A DNA stretch of 44,155 nucleotides from Mycobacterium sp. (GTDB lineage Bacteria; Actinomycetota; Actinomycetes; Mycobacteriales; Mycobacteriaceae): positions 1 through 44,155 of the forward strand of contig JAGQTV010000043.1 in the NCBI GenBank assembly GCA_020438845.1, read 5' to 3'. This document shows positions 18,567 to 29,360 of this stretch, piece after piece. Each line of letters begins with the position of its first letter. Position 1 is the first letter of the stretch. The notes beneath the pieces were generated by a model. The model worked only from the letters and a program-made list of their open reading frames with translations. It ran no database searches and had not been told where the DNA came from. A program made the position numbers and the translations under genes.

Positions 18567-20218
18567 CCGCGCAGGGTCGGGAAACGCAACCGCCAGCCCG
18601 CGGGTTGGAGCCGGGCCACCTCGAGCATCTCGTTGACGTCGGTGTATTTCACCCGTGTCCTCCCCTGCACCGCACCCCGCGCCCGCTCGGCAGCGTCGAT
18701 GGCGCGCCAGCCGGCCCGGTCGACCACCTGGCGGTCGGCGAGCAGCCGGTCCAATGCCGACTGCCGGCCGGTCGGGTCGGTCAGCAGCCCGGCGTTGAAG
18801 TCCTCGACCAGCGTGGCGACGGTCTGCATGGCACAGGATTTGTTGGTGCCGATGAACCCGTTCGGTCCACGCTTGATCCATCCCGCAACGTAGGCGCCCG
18901 GTGCGCCGACGACGCGGCCACTGTCGTTGGGCACCACCGCAGCCCTCTCGTCGAACGGCAGATCAGGGACGGGTTCGCCGCGGTAGCCGATGGAGGTGAG
19001 CACCAAGCCGGCCTCGACGGCCACCGTTTGCGATGTCCCGGTTCTGGTGAACTCGACGCCGGACACCCAGGCGTCACCGAGGATCCGTGCCGGGGTCAAT
19101 TGGTAGGCCAGCCGAATTCGCGGCCCGGTCGCTGCGGTGGCGGCGTCGGGAAGTGCAGCGAGAACCTCCAGCTTGGCCCGGATCAGCGGGTCGGTGGCGG
19201 CGCGCAGGTCGCGGCGCACCAACTCCCGATCATCGGGATCGAGTACCACCCGGGCGGTGGCGGCGAGGCCGATCAATTCCGGGAGGGTGACGGCGGACGC
19301 GGATGGCCCGCGCCGAGCGGCGACCACCACCTCCCGCACGTTCGAGTCGCGCAACGCCTTCAGTGCAGCGTCCGAGATATCGCTTTGGGCAAGGGTTTCC
19401 GGGTCGGCGGTCAGCAATCGGGCCACATCGAGTGCGACGTTGCCGTTGCCGATGATCACCGCCCGCTCATGGCCGAGGTCGACATCGTGGACGGCGAACC
19501 CGGGGTGGCCGTTGATCCAGGCGACGGTCTCGGTGGCGGTTCCGGTTCCAGGCAGCCCAATACCGTCGATATCGAGGCGGCGCTCCCCCGGCGCTCCGAC
19601 GGCGTACACCACGCCGTGGTGGTGGGCCAATAGGTCGGCGTGCGACAGATGCCGGCCCACTTCAACGTTGAGGTAGAAACTGAAGCCACGGCGGCGGCTG
19701 ATCCGGTCGAACAACCGGGTGACTTCCTTGGTTCGGGGATGGTCCGGTGAGACTCCGGCACGGACCAATCCGTACGGGGTGGGCAACTTGTCGAAGACGT
19801 TGACTCGCACGCCGCGCTGGGTCAACAGTTCGTCGGCGGCGTACATGCCCGCCGGACCGGAACCGACGACAGCGACAGTCAGCGGAATGCGTCCACGGCG
19901 CACCCTGGGCGCTGGCATCACCGGGGCCAGTTTTGTGTTGGGCGGCAGGCGCTCACCCTCAGGGCGGGCCGGATAGTGGGCGGCGTTGATCGCGACGAAT
20001 GGCTGTTGCGCGGGCGTCAGCCGGGTGTCGGCGACGATCGCCCCGACCGGGCACGCCGAGACGCATGCAGCGCAGTCCACACAGGCATCCGGATCGATGT
20101 AGAGCATCTCGGTGGTGGCAAACCCAGGCTCGTCGGGGCTGGGGTGGATGCAGTTGACCGGGCAGGCATAGACGCAGGAGCCGTCGCTGCAGCACGGTTG
20201 GGTGATGACGTGGGGCAC
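18563..20218 (-). CDS. fprB: Ferredoxin-fused ferredoxin/adrenodoxin-NADP+ reductase FprB
   Basis: A 551-residue fusion of an N-terminal bacterial-type ferredoxin and an adrenodoxin-reductase-like flavoprotein. The ferredoxin has Cys at 9, 10, 15, 19 and 23 and a CxxCxxCxxxCP set at 46, 49, 52 and 56, enough for two iron-sulphur clusters. The flavin-binding motif is VAVVGSGPAGMYAADEL near residues 114-130, and the NADPH-binding region contains VIIGNGNVALDVARLL and VVAARRGP. C-terminal AGWIKRGPNGFIGTNKSCAMQTV is family-typical. It moves electrons between NADPH and the iron-sulphur clusters. The start is GTG at 20218, 9 bases after the diiron-oxygenase stop, so FprB is a candidate electron donor to that enzyme. 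Confidence 0.96.
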   Translation of the reverse strand: MPHVITQPCCSDGSCVYACPVNCIHPSPDEPGFATTEMLYIDPDACVDCAACVSACPVGAIVADTRLTPAQQPFVAINAAHYPARPEGERLPPNTKLAPVMPAPRVRRGRIPLTVAVVGSGPAGMYAADELLTQRGVRVNVFDKLPTPYGLVRAGVSPDHPRTKEVTRLFDRISRRRGFSFYLNVEVGRHLSHADLLAHHHGVVYAVGAPGERRLDIDGIGLPGTGTATETVAWINGHPGFAVHDVDLGHERAVIIGNGNVALDVARLLTADPETLAQSDISDAALKALRDSNVREVVVAARRGPSASAVTLPELIGLAATARVVLDPDDRELVRRDLRAATDPLIRAKLEVLAALPDAATAATGPRIRLAYQLTPARILGDAWVSGVEFTRTGTSQTVAVEAGLVLTSIGYRGEPVPDLPFDERAAVVPNDSGRVVGAPGAYVAGWIKRGPNGFIGTNKSCAMQTVATLVEDFNAGLLTDPTGRQSALDRLLADRQVVDRAGWRAIDAAERARGAVQGRTRVKYTDVNEMLEVARLQPAGWRLRFPTLRG

Positions 20219-20227
20219 GGCGGCAGA

Positions 20228-22488
<2,261 letters not shown>

Positions 22489-22592
22489 GAGCGCCTCTGA
22501 CCACACTCTTAGAGATCTCATTCGAAACACGGGCGTGTCCGATCCGTGATCAAAACCGGGTCGGGCTACAGTCCGTCTAGAAGGAGGTCGAC

Positions 22593-23366
22593 ATGCGGGA
22601 ATTGGTGCTCGTAGGGCTCGATGTCGACGGGAAACACCTCATCTGCGAAGGCGGCTCTCCGGCCGACAAATTCCTGGTTCGGGTTGACGACCGGCTGCTT
22701 GCAGCGGTGCGCGGCGATCGCTCGCGACTGGGCCAGACCCCCCAGGACAAAAAAGAGGTCAAGGGCATGTTGCGACCCAGAGACATCCAGGCCCGCATCC
22801 GGGCCGGCGCGTCGGTACAGGAACTCGCGGACGCGTCCGGGGTTGACGTGTCGAAGATCGAACGCTTCGCCAACCCGGTGCTGCTTGAACGTCAGCGCGC
22901 CGCCGAAATGGCCACCGCCGCCCATCCGGTGCTGGCCAACGGGCCCGCGCTGGAGACGCTCAAGGAGACCATTGCCGCCGCGCTGTCATCGCGGGGACTG
23001 AGCAGCCAAGACACCGAATGGGACGCATGGCGCAATGACGACGGGCGCTGGACCATTCAGGTGAGCTGGCAGGCCGGAATGTCGGAGAACGTCGCGCACT
23101 TCAGGTTCACACCCGGTGCGCACGGCGGCACGGTCACCGCGATCGACGAGTGCGCCAGCGAACTGATCGACCCCGACTTCGAACGGCCGCTGCGTCCGGT
23201 GGCGGCGGTGGCGCAGTTGGAATTCGAGGAACTACCTGCAGTCACTGCGCCTGTGGCGGTACCCGCGCCGGCGCAAAAGCAGAAGGGCAAGCGGGCCAGC
23301 CGCAAGCCCACGGTTCCGGGCTGGGAGGACGTCCTGCTCGGCGTCCGCTCCAGTGGCGACCGCTGA
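22593..23366 (+). CDS. sepH: Cell division regulator SepH (DUF3071)
   Basis: A 257-residue septation protein; in Streptomyces and mycobacteria SepH binds FtsZ and promotes its assembly. The conserved N-terminal domain (about 1-100) includes MRELVLVGLDVDGKHLICE, LRPRDIQARIRAGASVQELADASGVDVSKIERFANPVLLER, a helix-turn-helix-like region. A second domain around 135-200 holds WRNDDGRWTIQVSWQAG and AHFRFTPGAHGGTVTAID. The C-terminus is Lys/Arg-rich and ends PGWEDVLLGVRSS, the conserved tail. AAGGAGG lies 5 bases before the ATG. The stop abuts that of the opposed DUF2537 gene. Confidence 0.93.
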   Translation: MRELVLVGLDVDGKHLICEGGSPADKFLVRVDDRLLAAVRGDRSRLGQTPQDKKEVKGMLRPRDIQARIRAGASVQELADASGVDVSKIERFANPVLLERQRAAEMATAAHPVLANGPALETLKETIAAALSSRGLSSQDTEWDAWRNDDGRWTIQVSWQAGMSENVAHFRFTPGAHGGTVTAIDECASELIDPDFERPLRPVAAVAQLEFEELPAVTAPVAVPAPAQKQKGKRASRKPTVPGWEDVLLGVRSSGDR

Positions 23367-23377
23367 CTAAGTCAGCG
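23361..23377. terminator. Perfect 17-bp palindrome across two opposed stop codons
   Basis: CGCTGACT-A-AGTCAGCG is fully symmetric and contains the sepH stop (TGA, 23364-23366) and the opposed DUF2537 stop (TAG on the minus strand, 23367-23369). As RNA it can form a 6-bp stem with a 5-base loop from either side, a compact possible bidirectional terminator. Confidence 0.35.
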
Positions 23378-23633
23378 CGAAACCCAACAGGCTTATCCAG
23401 CCGATAGCCACACCAACCGCGGCACCCTGCACGAACCACCGCCGTACCGGAACGCGCCGCCACCCCCACAGCGTGGGCGCTAGGCCGCCAACGGCCACCA
23501 GGTTCAGACCGATCGACAACAGCGGGTGCATGCGGATCATGCCCAGGCTCAACACCACGATCGCACCCGCGACGACCGCTGCGACGAATGCCGCCACAGT
23601 CAAGCCGGTTCCCCAGGGTGTGGAGTGCTCCAT
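23367..23633 (-). CDS. DUF2537 small membrane protein (Rv0882 type)
   Basis: An 88-residue membrane protein of unknown function. Three hydrophobic segments are visible: about 9-31 (LTVAAFVAAVVAGAIVVLS), 36-52 (PLLSIGLNLVAVGGLAP) and 66-86. Tryptophan/arginine-rich WGWRRVPVRRWF between the last two is probably a cytoplasmic loop. The frame is open further upstream through the tandem repeats, but the ATG at 23633 (MEHSTPWGTGL) is the family start. Position between sepH and the RNA methyltransferase matches M. tuberculosis Rv0882. Confidence 0.8.
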   Translation of the reverse strand: MEHSTPWGTGLTVAAFVAAVVAGAIVVLSLGMIRMHPLLSIGLNLVAVGGLAPTLWGWRRVPVRRWFVQGAAVGVAIGWISLLGFALT

Positions 23634-23650
23634 AGGGCTCAGGTTAACCC

Positions 23651-23808
23651 CTACTCTCTCGCTCCTCCCCCACCTCGCCCCTCGGCGGCATCGTCGACCC
23701 CTACTGTCTCGCTCCTCCCCCACCTCGCCCCTCGGCGGCATCGTCGACTCGACGCCACCTACTGTCTCGCTCCTCCCCCACCTCGTCCCTCGGCGGCATC
23801 GTCGACTC
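23651..23808. repeat. Three tandem copies of the methyltransferase gene 3' end
   Basis: Units beginning CTACT[CG]TCTCGCTCCTCC start at 23651, 23701 and 23759 and run to a shared CGGCGGCATCGTCGAC end; periods are 50 and 58 bases. The third copy, read on the minus strand, encodes the last residues and stop of the TrmH-family gene; the first two copies lie beyond its stop and are non-coding. They differ from the third at only one or two bases over 48, so the duplication is recent or maintained. Confidence 0.9.
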
Positions 23809-24625
23809 GACGACCCCGCTCGTAGAACGCCAGCGCCGCCGCGGTGGCGACATTGAGCGAGTCGGTCCCCCGCGACATCGGGATGCGCACCCGAAGGTCG
23901 GCGGCCCGCATCGCCGTCTCGGTCAGTCCCGGCCCCTCGGCACCGACAAGCACGCCCACCTTGTCCTCCGCCAACCCATCCATGGCGTCGGCGAGCGTCC
24001 CTGCTTTCACATCAGGCGTCATCGCCAGCATTCGAAAACCGTTGTCGCGCAACACGGCCAAATCACCCGGCCAGTGCTGGGTACGGGCAAACGGCACCAA
24101 CAGGGCATGGCCCATCGACACCCGAACCGCGCGGCGGTACAGCGGGTCAGCGCAGCCGGTGCCGAACAGCACCGCGTCCACACCCAGACCGGCGGCATTA
24201 CGGAAGATCGACCCGAGGTTCTCGTGGTCGTTGACACCCTCGAGCACTGCAACAGTTCGTGCGCCCGCCACGACCTGTTCGACGGCCAACTCCGGGGGCC
24301 GACGGGCCGCCCCCAACACGCCGCGGTTGAGGTGGAAGCCGACCACCTCGGCCATCACTTCGGCGCTCGCCCGATAGTACGGCGCGTCGCAACCGGCAAG
24401 GTCCTGGGCCAGTTCGCCTAACCTCCGGTCGGTGCCGAGGAATGCGTGCGGAGTGAACCGGGAGGCCAGCATCCGTTGGACCACCAGAACGCCTTCGGCG
24501 ATCACCAGACCCTTGCCGCTCGGCAGGTCAGGCCGCCGGTCGACGCTGTTGAGGTCCCGGAAGTCGTCGACCCGTGGATCGTCGGGGTCGGTGATGTCGA
24601 TGACCTCAGTAGTAGGTGGAGCCAC
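23759..24625 (-). CDS. TrmH/SpoU-family RNA 2'-O-methyltransferase (Rv0881 type)
   Basis: A 288-residue SPOUT methyltransferase transferring methyl groups from SAM to a ribose 2'-OH in tRNA or rRNA. An N-terminal substrate-binding domain is followed by the knot domain with motif 1 NDHENLGSIFRNAAGLGVDAVLF, motif 2 VGVLVGAEGPGL and motif 3 IPMSRGTDSLNVATAAALAFYE. The target nucleotide is unknown. The extreme C-terminus (VDDAAEGRGGGGARQ) is low-complexity and encoded by the last unit of the 23651-23808 repeat. The start is GTG at 24625; divergent from the DUF2530 gene with 18 bases between them. Confidence 0.92.
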   Translation of the reverse strand: MAPPTTEVIDITDPDDPRVDDFRDLNSVDRRPDLPSGKGLVIAEGVLVVQRMLASRFTPHAFLGTDRRLGELAQDLAGCDAPYYRASAEVMAEVVGFHLNRGVLGAARRPPELAVEQVVAGARTVAVLEGVNDHENLGSIFRNAAGLGVDAVLFGTGCADPLYRRAVRVSMGHALLVPFARTQHWPGDLAVLRDNGFRMLAMTPDVKAGTLADAMDGLAEDKVGVLVGAEGPGLTETAMRAADLRVRIPMSRGTDSLNVATAAALAFYERGRRVDDAAEGRGGGGARQ

Positions 24626-24643
24626 GGCGATAAGGTAGCGGCA

Positions 24644-24913
24644 ATGACGTCAGACTCCATCGAACCGCCTCAACTGCGCGCGGCGTTGACCGATCCCCGG
24701 CGGGTGATCGTTGTCGGCGCGCTGCTGTGGGCGCTCGTGGCGGTCGCGGCATTCACCGTGCCCGCCCTGGAAAGTTGGCGGCCGATCACCGTCGCCGGCC
24801 TTGGTGTGGGAGTGGTGGGCGTATCCATCTTCCTGTGGCAACGGTCGGCAGCACGGCGCGGTTCGCGTGGTGCACAGACCGGGATCGAACCGAAAGACCC
24901 GATAAACCCCTAA
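24644..24913 (+). CDS. DUF2530 small membrane protein (Rv0879c type)
   Basis: An 89-residue membrane protein of unknown function. Two hydrophobic helices, about 20-41 (VIVVGALLWALVAVAAFTV) and 48-65 (ITVAGLGVGVVGVSIFLW), are followed by a basic tail QRSAARRGSRG. AAGG lies 8 bases before the ATG at 24644. It is followed 16 bases later by the SRPBCC gene on the same strand, so the two may be co-transcribed. Confidence 0.8.
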   Translation: MTSDSIEPPQLRAALTDPRRVIVVGALLWALVAVAAFTVPALESWRPITVAGLGVGVVGVSIFLWQRSAARRGSRGAQTGIEPKDPINP

Positions 24914-24929
24914 AAATAAGGAGACAACG

Positions 24930-25382
24930 ATGGCAGCGCCGCTACTTCAGGCCGAGATCGAGATCAACGCACCGGTGAGCAAGGTGTGGGGCCTGATCTC
25001 CGATGTCAGCCGGATGCCGCAGTGGAGTCCGCAGTGCCGAATCATGAAGCCGCTCGGCCCGATCAAGCCGGGTACCCGCACCCTCAATCTCAACCGGCGC
25101 GGTCTGTTGTTCTGGCCGACGACGGCGGTCATCACCGAGGTGATCCCCGAGCGCAAACTGGCCTTCAAGATTCCGGTCAACACCACCGTGTGGAGCTACG
25201 AGTTGGAGCCGACAGCCACGGGAACCCGGGTGGTGGAGACCCGGCACGCCGAGAACGGGGTGTCGGCGACGTCGACCGCTGTCACCAAGGCGGCCCTGGG
25301 TGGCGTCGACACCTTCGAGAAGGAGCTCGTCGAGGGAATGAACCAGTCGCTGGAGCGGATCAAAGCCGCGGCCGAACGCTAG
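24930..25382 (+). CDS. SRPBCC (START-like) family protein
   Basis: A 150-residue lipid- or polyketide-binding-fold protein. The start LLQAEIEINAPVSKVWGLISDVSRMPQWSPQC is the classic SRPBCC opening strand-helix, and the C-terminal helix is GVDTFEKELVEGMNQSLERIK. Ligand and function are unknown; such proteins bind hydrophobic molecules or act as polyketide cyclases. AAGGAGA lies 6 bases before the ATG. The stop overlaps that of the opposed DUF3027 gene in a shared CTAG. A second SRPBCC protein is at 42855-43295. Confidence 0.88.
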   Translation: MAAPLLQAEIEINAPVSKVWGLISDVSRMPQWSPQCRIMKPLGPIKPGTRTLNLNRRGLLFWPTTAVITEVIPERKLAFKIPVNTTVWSYELEPTATGTRVVETRHAENGVSATSTAVTKAALGGVDTFEKELVEGMNQSLERIKAAAER

Positions 25383-26236
25383 CTTTCGTCGGCGGTTTCG
25401 CCCTGAGCCGGCGCCGATTCGTCGGCGACCTCAGGCACGGGTACCACCTCAGCCACCTCGAGCACACCGTCGTCATACGGCTCATAGGCCGGCGACCCGG
25501 CACCGTGCGGCGCCGGGGTGTCGGAGTGCGCCCCACAGCCGTAGAAGAGGTCGACCACGCTGCCGTCGGCGGACATCGCGTTGCAGCACACACCGAACAT
25601 CGCTCCGAGCGCGCCTGCCAGCGGAACCATGAAGCCGCAATCGCGGCACACCCGTTTGGTGGCTCGTGCCATCGGAGCGGAAGGGCCATGATCGCCGTCA
25701 TGCCAACGCTGCGCCGCATCCTCGCGCCCGTAGGCACTGAGCACCCGGCGCCGGCCCAGGCCGAGCTGCACGGTCACGTCGTCAACCACCGGATCACCGG
25801 TGCCCATGAAGCCCGGGACCAGGCGGGGGTCGTCGGGCAGCGGTGCCAGCAGGTCACCAGGGCCTAAGTCGCCGGGACGCACCCGCTCTTCCCACGGGAC
25901 CCACGGCGGGGCCAGCAACGCGGTCGGGCCGGGAACCAGCACCACTTCGCTGATGGTGGCGTGGTCGGTTCCCTCAACAGCCGCCACCACGACGGCCCAC
26001 TGCCAGCCCTGGTAACCGGACAGGGTCGCCAGGAACCGGTGGGTGGCGGCGGAGTCGTCGTCGAAACTGACACCCAGGTAGTCCCCGACGGTGTCTCCGC
26101 TGAACTCGACGATCGCCGCTCGGGCCTGATCGGCCGAGCCCGCGAGCACAGCGGCAACAGCGTCCGACGGCTGGGCCGGGCGCTGCACTGTTTCGATCGT
26201 GGCTGTGGCGATCGTGACGGTGTCAATCATGTCCAT
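25379..26236 (-). CDS. DUF3027 protein with Cys-rich centre (Rv0877 type)
   Basis: A 285-residue actinobacterial protein of unknown function. The N-terminal half is a folded acidic domain (AVVVAAVEGTDHATISEVVLVPG, LLAPPWVPWEERVRPGDLGPGDLLAPLPDDPRLVPG). The C-terminal half has VCRDCGFMVPLAGALGAMFGVCCN and FYGCGAHSD, a set of cysteines and a histidine that could bind zinc, followed by an acidic tail. The start is taken as ATG at 26236; ATG at 26230 is also possible. Divergent from the MFS gene with 129 bases between the starts. Confidence 0.82.
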   Translation of the reverse strand: MDMIDTVTIATATIETVQRPAQPSDAVAAVLAGSADQARAAIVEFSGDTVGDYLGVSFDDDSAATHRFLATLSGYQGWQWAVVVAAVEGTDHATISEVVLVPGPTALLAPPWVPWEERVRPGDLGPGDLLAPLPDDPRLVPGFMGTGDPVVDDVTVQLGLGRRRVLSAYGREDAAQRWHDGDHGPSAPMARATKRVCRDCGFMVPLAGALGAMFGVCCNAMSADGSVVDLFYGCGAHSDTPAPHGAGSPAYEPYDDGVLEVAEVVPVPEVADESAPAQGETADES

Positions 26237-26365
26237 CAAACTCAATCTTGCCTCACCTCCGGCCCGGCTGCGCACTGCCCCGTCAGGAAATGGGGGACAA
26301 TCAAAATCGTGTCTGGACAGCGGCGTGTGCACCGGCCGGTTGGTGGCCACGGGGAGCATCCCGGC

Positions 26366-27949
26366 ATGGCGAACTACCCCAGCGATCCGACACCTAGCGC
26401 CAACCGCTATCTACCTCCGCTCAGCGAGGGCCGACACGGGGCAGGCGGCTACTTCACCGGCGGCGAGGACGACGCCCGCGACAGAACCCGAAACGGAGCC
26501 CGAAACGGCGACCAGCGGAACGGGACGGGGCGCTCAGCCCGGATGCGCAGCCGCGAGATGGGCTCGCGGATGTATGGAATGGTGCAGCGCGCGGCTACCG
26601 CAGACGGGGCGGACAAGTCCGGCCTGACTGCGCTGACCTGGCCCGTGGTGGCCAACTTCGCGGTGGACTCCGCGATGGCGGTGGCCCTGGCGAACACGTT
26701 GTTCTTCGCGGCGGCCTCCGGGGAGAGCAAGGGCAAGGTGGCCCTGTATCTGCTCATCACTATCGCGCCGTTCGCGGTGATCGCCCCGCTGATCGGACCG
26801 GCGCTGGACCGGGTGCAACACGGACGGCGGGCGGCACTGGCGTGGTCGTTTCTGCTGCGCACGGCGCTGGCGCTGGTGCTGATCGCCAACTACGACGGGG
26901 CGACCGGCAGCTACCCGTCCTGGGTGCTGTACCCGTGTGCGCTGGGGATGATGGTGCTCTCCAAATCATTCTCGGTGCTGCGCAGTGCGGTCACCCCCCG
27001 GGTGATGCCGCCGACTATCGACCTGGTGCGGGTCAACTCCCGGCTGACGACGTTCGGGCTCATCGGCGGGACGATCGTCGGGGGCGGGATCGCCGCGGGG
27101 GTGGAGTACGTCCTGTCCACCCTGTTCGAATTGCCCGGAGCACTGTTCGTGGTGGTGTTCGTGACGCTGGCCGGAACGTCGCTGACCATGCGGATCCCGC
27201 GCTGGGTGGAGGTCACCACGGGCGAGGTCCCCACCACCCTGACCTACCACGGCCAAGGCGGGGAGTGGGACTGGCTCGAACACGAGCAGCCCACCCAGGT
27301 GATCGATAACTCAGCCCGGCAGCCGCTGGGTCGCAACATCATCACCGCGTTGTGGGGTAACTGCACCATCAAGGCGATGGTGGGCTTTCTGTTCCTTTAT
27401 CCCGCTTTCGTCGCCAAGGCCCACGACGCATCCGGATGGGTCCAGTTGGGCATTCTCGGGATGATCGGCGCGGCGGCGGCCATCGGCAACTTCGGCGGCA
27501 ACTTCACCGCCGCGCGGTTGCAGTTGGGCCGGCCGGCGGTGCTGGTGGTTCGGGCCGCAATCGCGGTCACAGTGATGGCGCTGGCCGCTGCGGTCACCGG
27601 CAATCTGATCGTCGCTGCGGTGGCCACGCTCGTCACCTCAGCCGCCAGCGCGATCTCCAAGGCCTCGCTGGACGCCTCCATGCAGGACGACCTGCCAGAG
27701 GAGTCGCGGGCCTCGGCGTTCGGCCGGTCGGAGTCGTTGCTTCAGCTGGCCTGGGTGCTCGGCGGGGCCCTGGGAGTGCTGGTCTACACCGAACTGTGGG
27801 TGGGCTTCACCGCGATCAGTTCGATCCTCATTCCGGGGCTGGCTCAGACCGTGGTGAGTTTCCGCGGTAACTCCCTGATCCCCGGCTTCGGCGGCAACCG
27901 TCCGGTGCTGGCCGAACCGGAGGGCCGCGCAGCGGTGGTGCACCAATGA
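26366..27949 (+). CDS. MFS-type membrane protein (Rv0876c type)
   Basis: A 527-residue 12-helix membrane protein of the major facilitator superfamily with a long hydrophilic Gly/Arg/Asp-rich N-terminus (first 80 residues) before the first helix at ALTWPVVANFAVDSAMAVAL. A central cytoplasmic loop of about 60 residues holds PRWVEVTTGEVPTTLTYHGQGGEWDWLEH. Transport substrate unknown. The start is ATG at 26366 with GGGGAG 8 bases before it. Its stop overlaps the DUF2771 start as ATGA, so the pair is translationally coupled; the same pair is conserved in M. tuberculosis (Rv0876c-Rv0875c). Confidence 0.87.
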   Translation: MANYPSDPTPSANRYLPPLSEGRHGAGGYFTGGEDDARDRTRNGARNGDQRNGTGRSARMRSREMGSRMYGMVQRAATADGADKSGLTALTWPVVANFAVDSAMAVALANTLFFAAASGESKGKVALYLLITIAPFAVIAPLIGPALDRVQHGRRAALAWSFLLRTALALVLIANYDGATGSYPSWVLYPCALGMMVLSKSFSVLRSAVTPRVMPPTIDLVRVNSRLTTFGLIGGTIVGGGIAAGVEYVLSTLFELPGALFVVVFVTLAGTSLTMRIPRWVEVTTGEVPTTLTYHGQGGEWDWLEHEQPTQVIDNSARQPLGRNIITALWGNCTIKAMVGFLFLYPAFVAKAHDASGWVQLGILGMIGAAAAIGNFGGNFTAARLQLGRPAVLVVRAAIAVTVMALAAAVTGNLIVAAVATLVTSAASAISKASLDASMQDDLPEESRASAFGRSESLLQLAWVLGGALGVLVYTELWVGFTAISSILIPGLAQTVVSFRGNSLIPGFGGNRPVLAEPEGRAAVVHQ

Positions 27950-28425
27950 AACGCGGACTGGCGATCCTGGTGGTGTTGGTGGCAGCCGCCGCGGGCTTCG
28001 GGGGTTGGCGGTTGGCCCGTGACCAGGTTTCGCCGCTGCCGCAGATCAGCGTCTACTCCCACGGCCACAGCGAGCGGGTGGGCCCCTACCTGTACTGCAA
28101 CGTCGTCAACCTCAACGACTGCATCACCGATGGCGTCCAGGGCACCCTGGCGGTCAGCAGCCGCTACCCGGTGCAACTGTCGGTGCCCACTGCCATCAGC
28201 AGCGCACCGTGGCGGCTGCTGATGGTCTACGACGACGAGCGCGACACCATGACAACGGCGTTCCGGCCCGGCAGCAGGCTGGCGGTGACCATCCCTACCG
28301 TCGACGCTCGCCGCGGAAAGCTGGCGGGACTCGTCGTGCAATTGCTGACGCTGGTGCAGGACCAGGAGGGTGAACTCCACGACGTTCCGCACGCCGAGTG
28401 GTCGGTGCGGATGGTGTGGAACTAG
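27946..28425 (+). CDS. DUF2771 exported protein (Rv0875c type)
   Basis: A 159-residue predicted exported or membrane-anchored protein with a hydrophobic helix at 4-20 (GLAILVVLVAAAAGFGGW) and an outside domain. CNVVNLNDC carries two cysteines that may pair. Function is unknown. It is translated by coupling from the MFS gene (ATGA overlap), suggesting the two act together. It converges with cspB, 14 bases between stops. Confidence 0.83.
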   Translation: MKRGLAILVVLVAAAAGFGGWRLARDQVSPLPQISVYSHGHSERVGPYLYCNVVNLNDCITDGVQGTLAVSSRYPVQLSVPTAISSAPWRLLMVYDDERDTMTTAFRPGSRLAVTIPTVDARRGKLAGLVVQLLTLVQDQEGELHDVPHAEWSVRMVWN

Positions 28426-28439
28426 TCAGCGCAGGAAAC

Positions 28440-28850
28440 CTACGCGTCCAACTCCTTGGCGACCGCACGCAGCACCTCTGACACCCGGTGGGCGATCTTG
28501 CGGTCCGGGTGGCGGCCCCGGCGTAATTCGGGCTGAACCGCGCCCTCGAGCAGCGTGATCATGTCCTCGATCATCCCGTGCAACTCGTCGGGAGTGTGCT
28601 TGTGCTCGGCCGCGGCCGCCTCCCGGCGGGTTCGGGTCAGGCTCGGGGGCGGGTCAATCAGCTTCACGCTCAGCGCCTGCGGGCCGCGGCGACCCGAGGC
28701 CAGGCCGAACTCGACCTTCTGGCCGGCCTTGAGGCCCTCAACGCCGGCCGGTAGCGCGGAGGAGCGCACGTAGACGTCCTCGCCGTCCTCCTGGGACAGG
28801 AAGCCGAAGCCCTTTTCGGCGTCGTACCACTTCACCTTGCCGGTCGGCAC
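28440..28850 (-). CDS. cspB: Cold-shock-domain protein CspB, with C-terminal helical domain
   Basis: A 136-residue nucleic-acid-binding protein. The cold-shock domain (about 1-66) carries RNP1 KGFGFLS and RNP2 DVYVRSSAL. The second half ([52 protein letters not shown]) is a helical extension not found in classical CspA proteins but conserved in mycobacterial CspB. The start is GTG at 28850 (MPTGKVKWY); an in-frame TTG at 28865 would place the ribosome site GAGGAGAG inside the coding region. Divergent from yccF, with 105 bases between starts. Confidence 0.92.
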   Translation of the reverse strand: MPTGKVKWYDAEKGFGFLSQEDGEDVYVRSSALPAGVEGLKAGQKVEFGLASGRRGPQALSVKLIDPPPSLTRTRREAAAAEHKHTPDELHGMIEDMITLLEGAVQPELRRGRHPDRKIAHRVSEVLRAVAKELDA

Positions 28851-28955
28851 TGGATCTCTCCTCAAGTCATAGCCTGCTGATCATCATCAGCGACGACGGC
28901 GATCCTACTCAACGCAAGTTCGGTAGGCTCCAGGTCGGAGTAGTTCGGAGGAGTA

Positions 28956-29360
28956 ATGCGCCTGATCCTGAACATCATCTGGTTGTTGTTCGGCGGTTTG
29001 TGGCTGGCAATCGGCTACTTCGCGGCCGCATTGATCTGTTTTCTGTTGATCGTCACCATCCCGTTCGGGTTCGCTGCGGCGCGGATCGGCCTGTTCGCGC
29101 TCTGGCCGTTCGGGCGCACCATCGTCGAGAAACCTGGCCCTCGAACGGGCGCCTTGATCGGCAATGTCATCTGGATCCTGTTGTTCGGACTGTGGCTGGC
29201 GATCGGCCATGTCATCAGTGCAATCGCGATGGCGGTCACGATTGTCGGCATCCCGTTGGCGCTGGCCAACCTCAAGCTGATCCCGATTTCGCTGATGCCC
29301 CTGGGCAAGGAGATCGTCCCCGTCGATCAGGCCCACGACTGGGCCCACACCGCGGCATGA
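28956..29360 (+). CDS. YccF-domain membrane protein (Rv0870c type)
   Basis: A 134-residue inner-membrane protein with two copies of the YccF unit: NIIWLLFGGLWLAIGY and later NVIWILLFGLWLAIGH, each followed by a helix and a TIPFG or TIVGIP element. Function is unknown. GGAGGAG lies 2-3 bases before the ATG, and TAGGCT about 30 bases upstream is a plausible -10. Its stop overlaps the moaA2 start as ATGA, so it is the first gene of the moaA2-moaD2 transcript, an association also seen in M. tuberculosis. Confidence 0.88.
   Translation: MRLILNIIWLLFGGLWLAIGYFAAALICFLLIVTIPFGFAAARIGLFALWPFGRTIVEKPGPRTGALIGNVIWILLFGLWLAIGHVISAIAMAVTIVGIPLALANLKLIPISLMPLGKEIVPVDQAHDWAHTAA

Noticed and set aside
23651-23808. 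CRISPR-like short repeats
   Set aside because: Only three units, directly tandem with no unique spacers of constant length; they are copies of a gene end.
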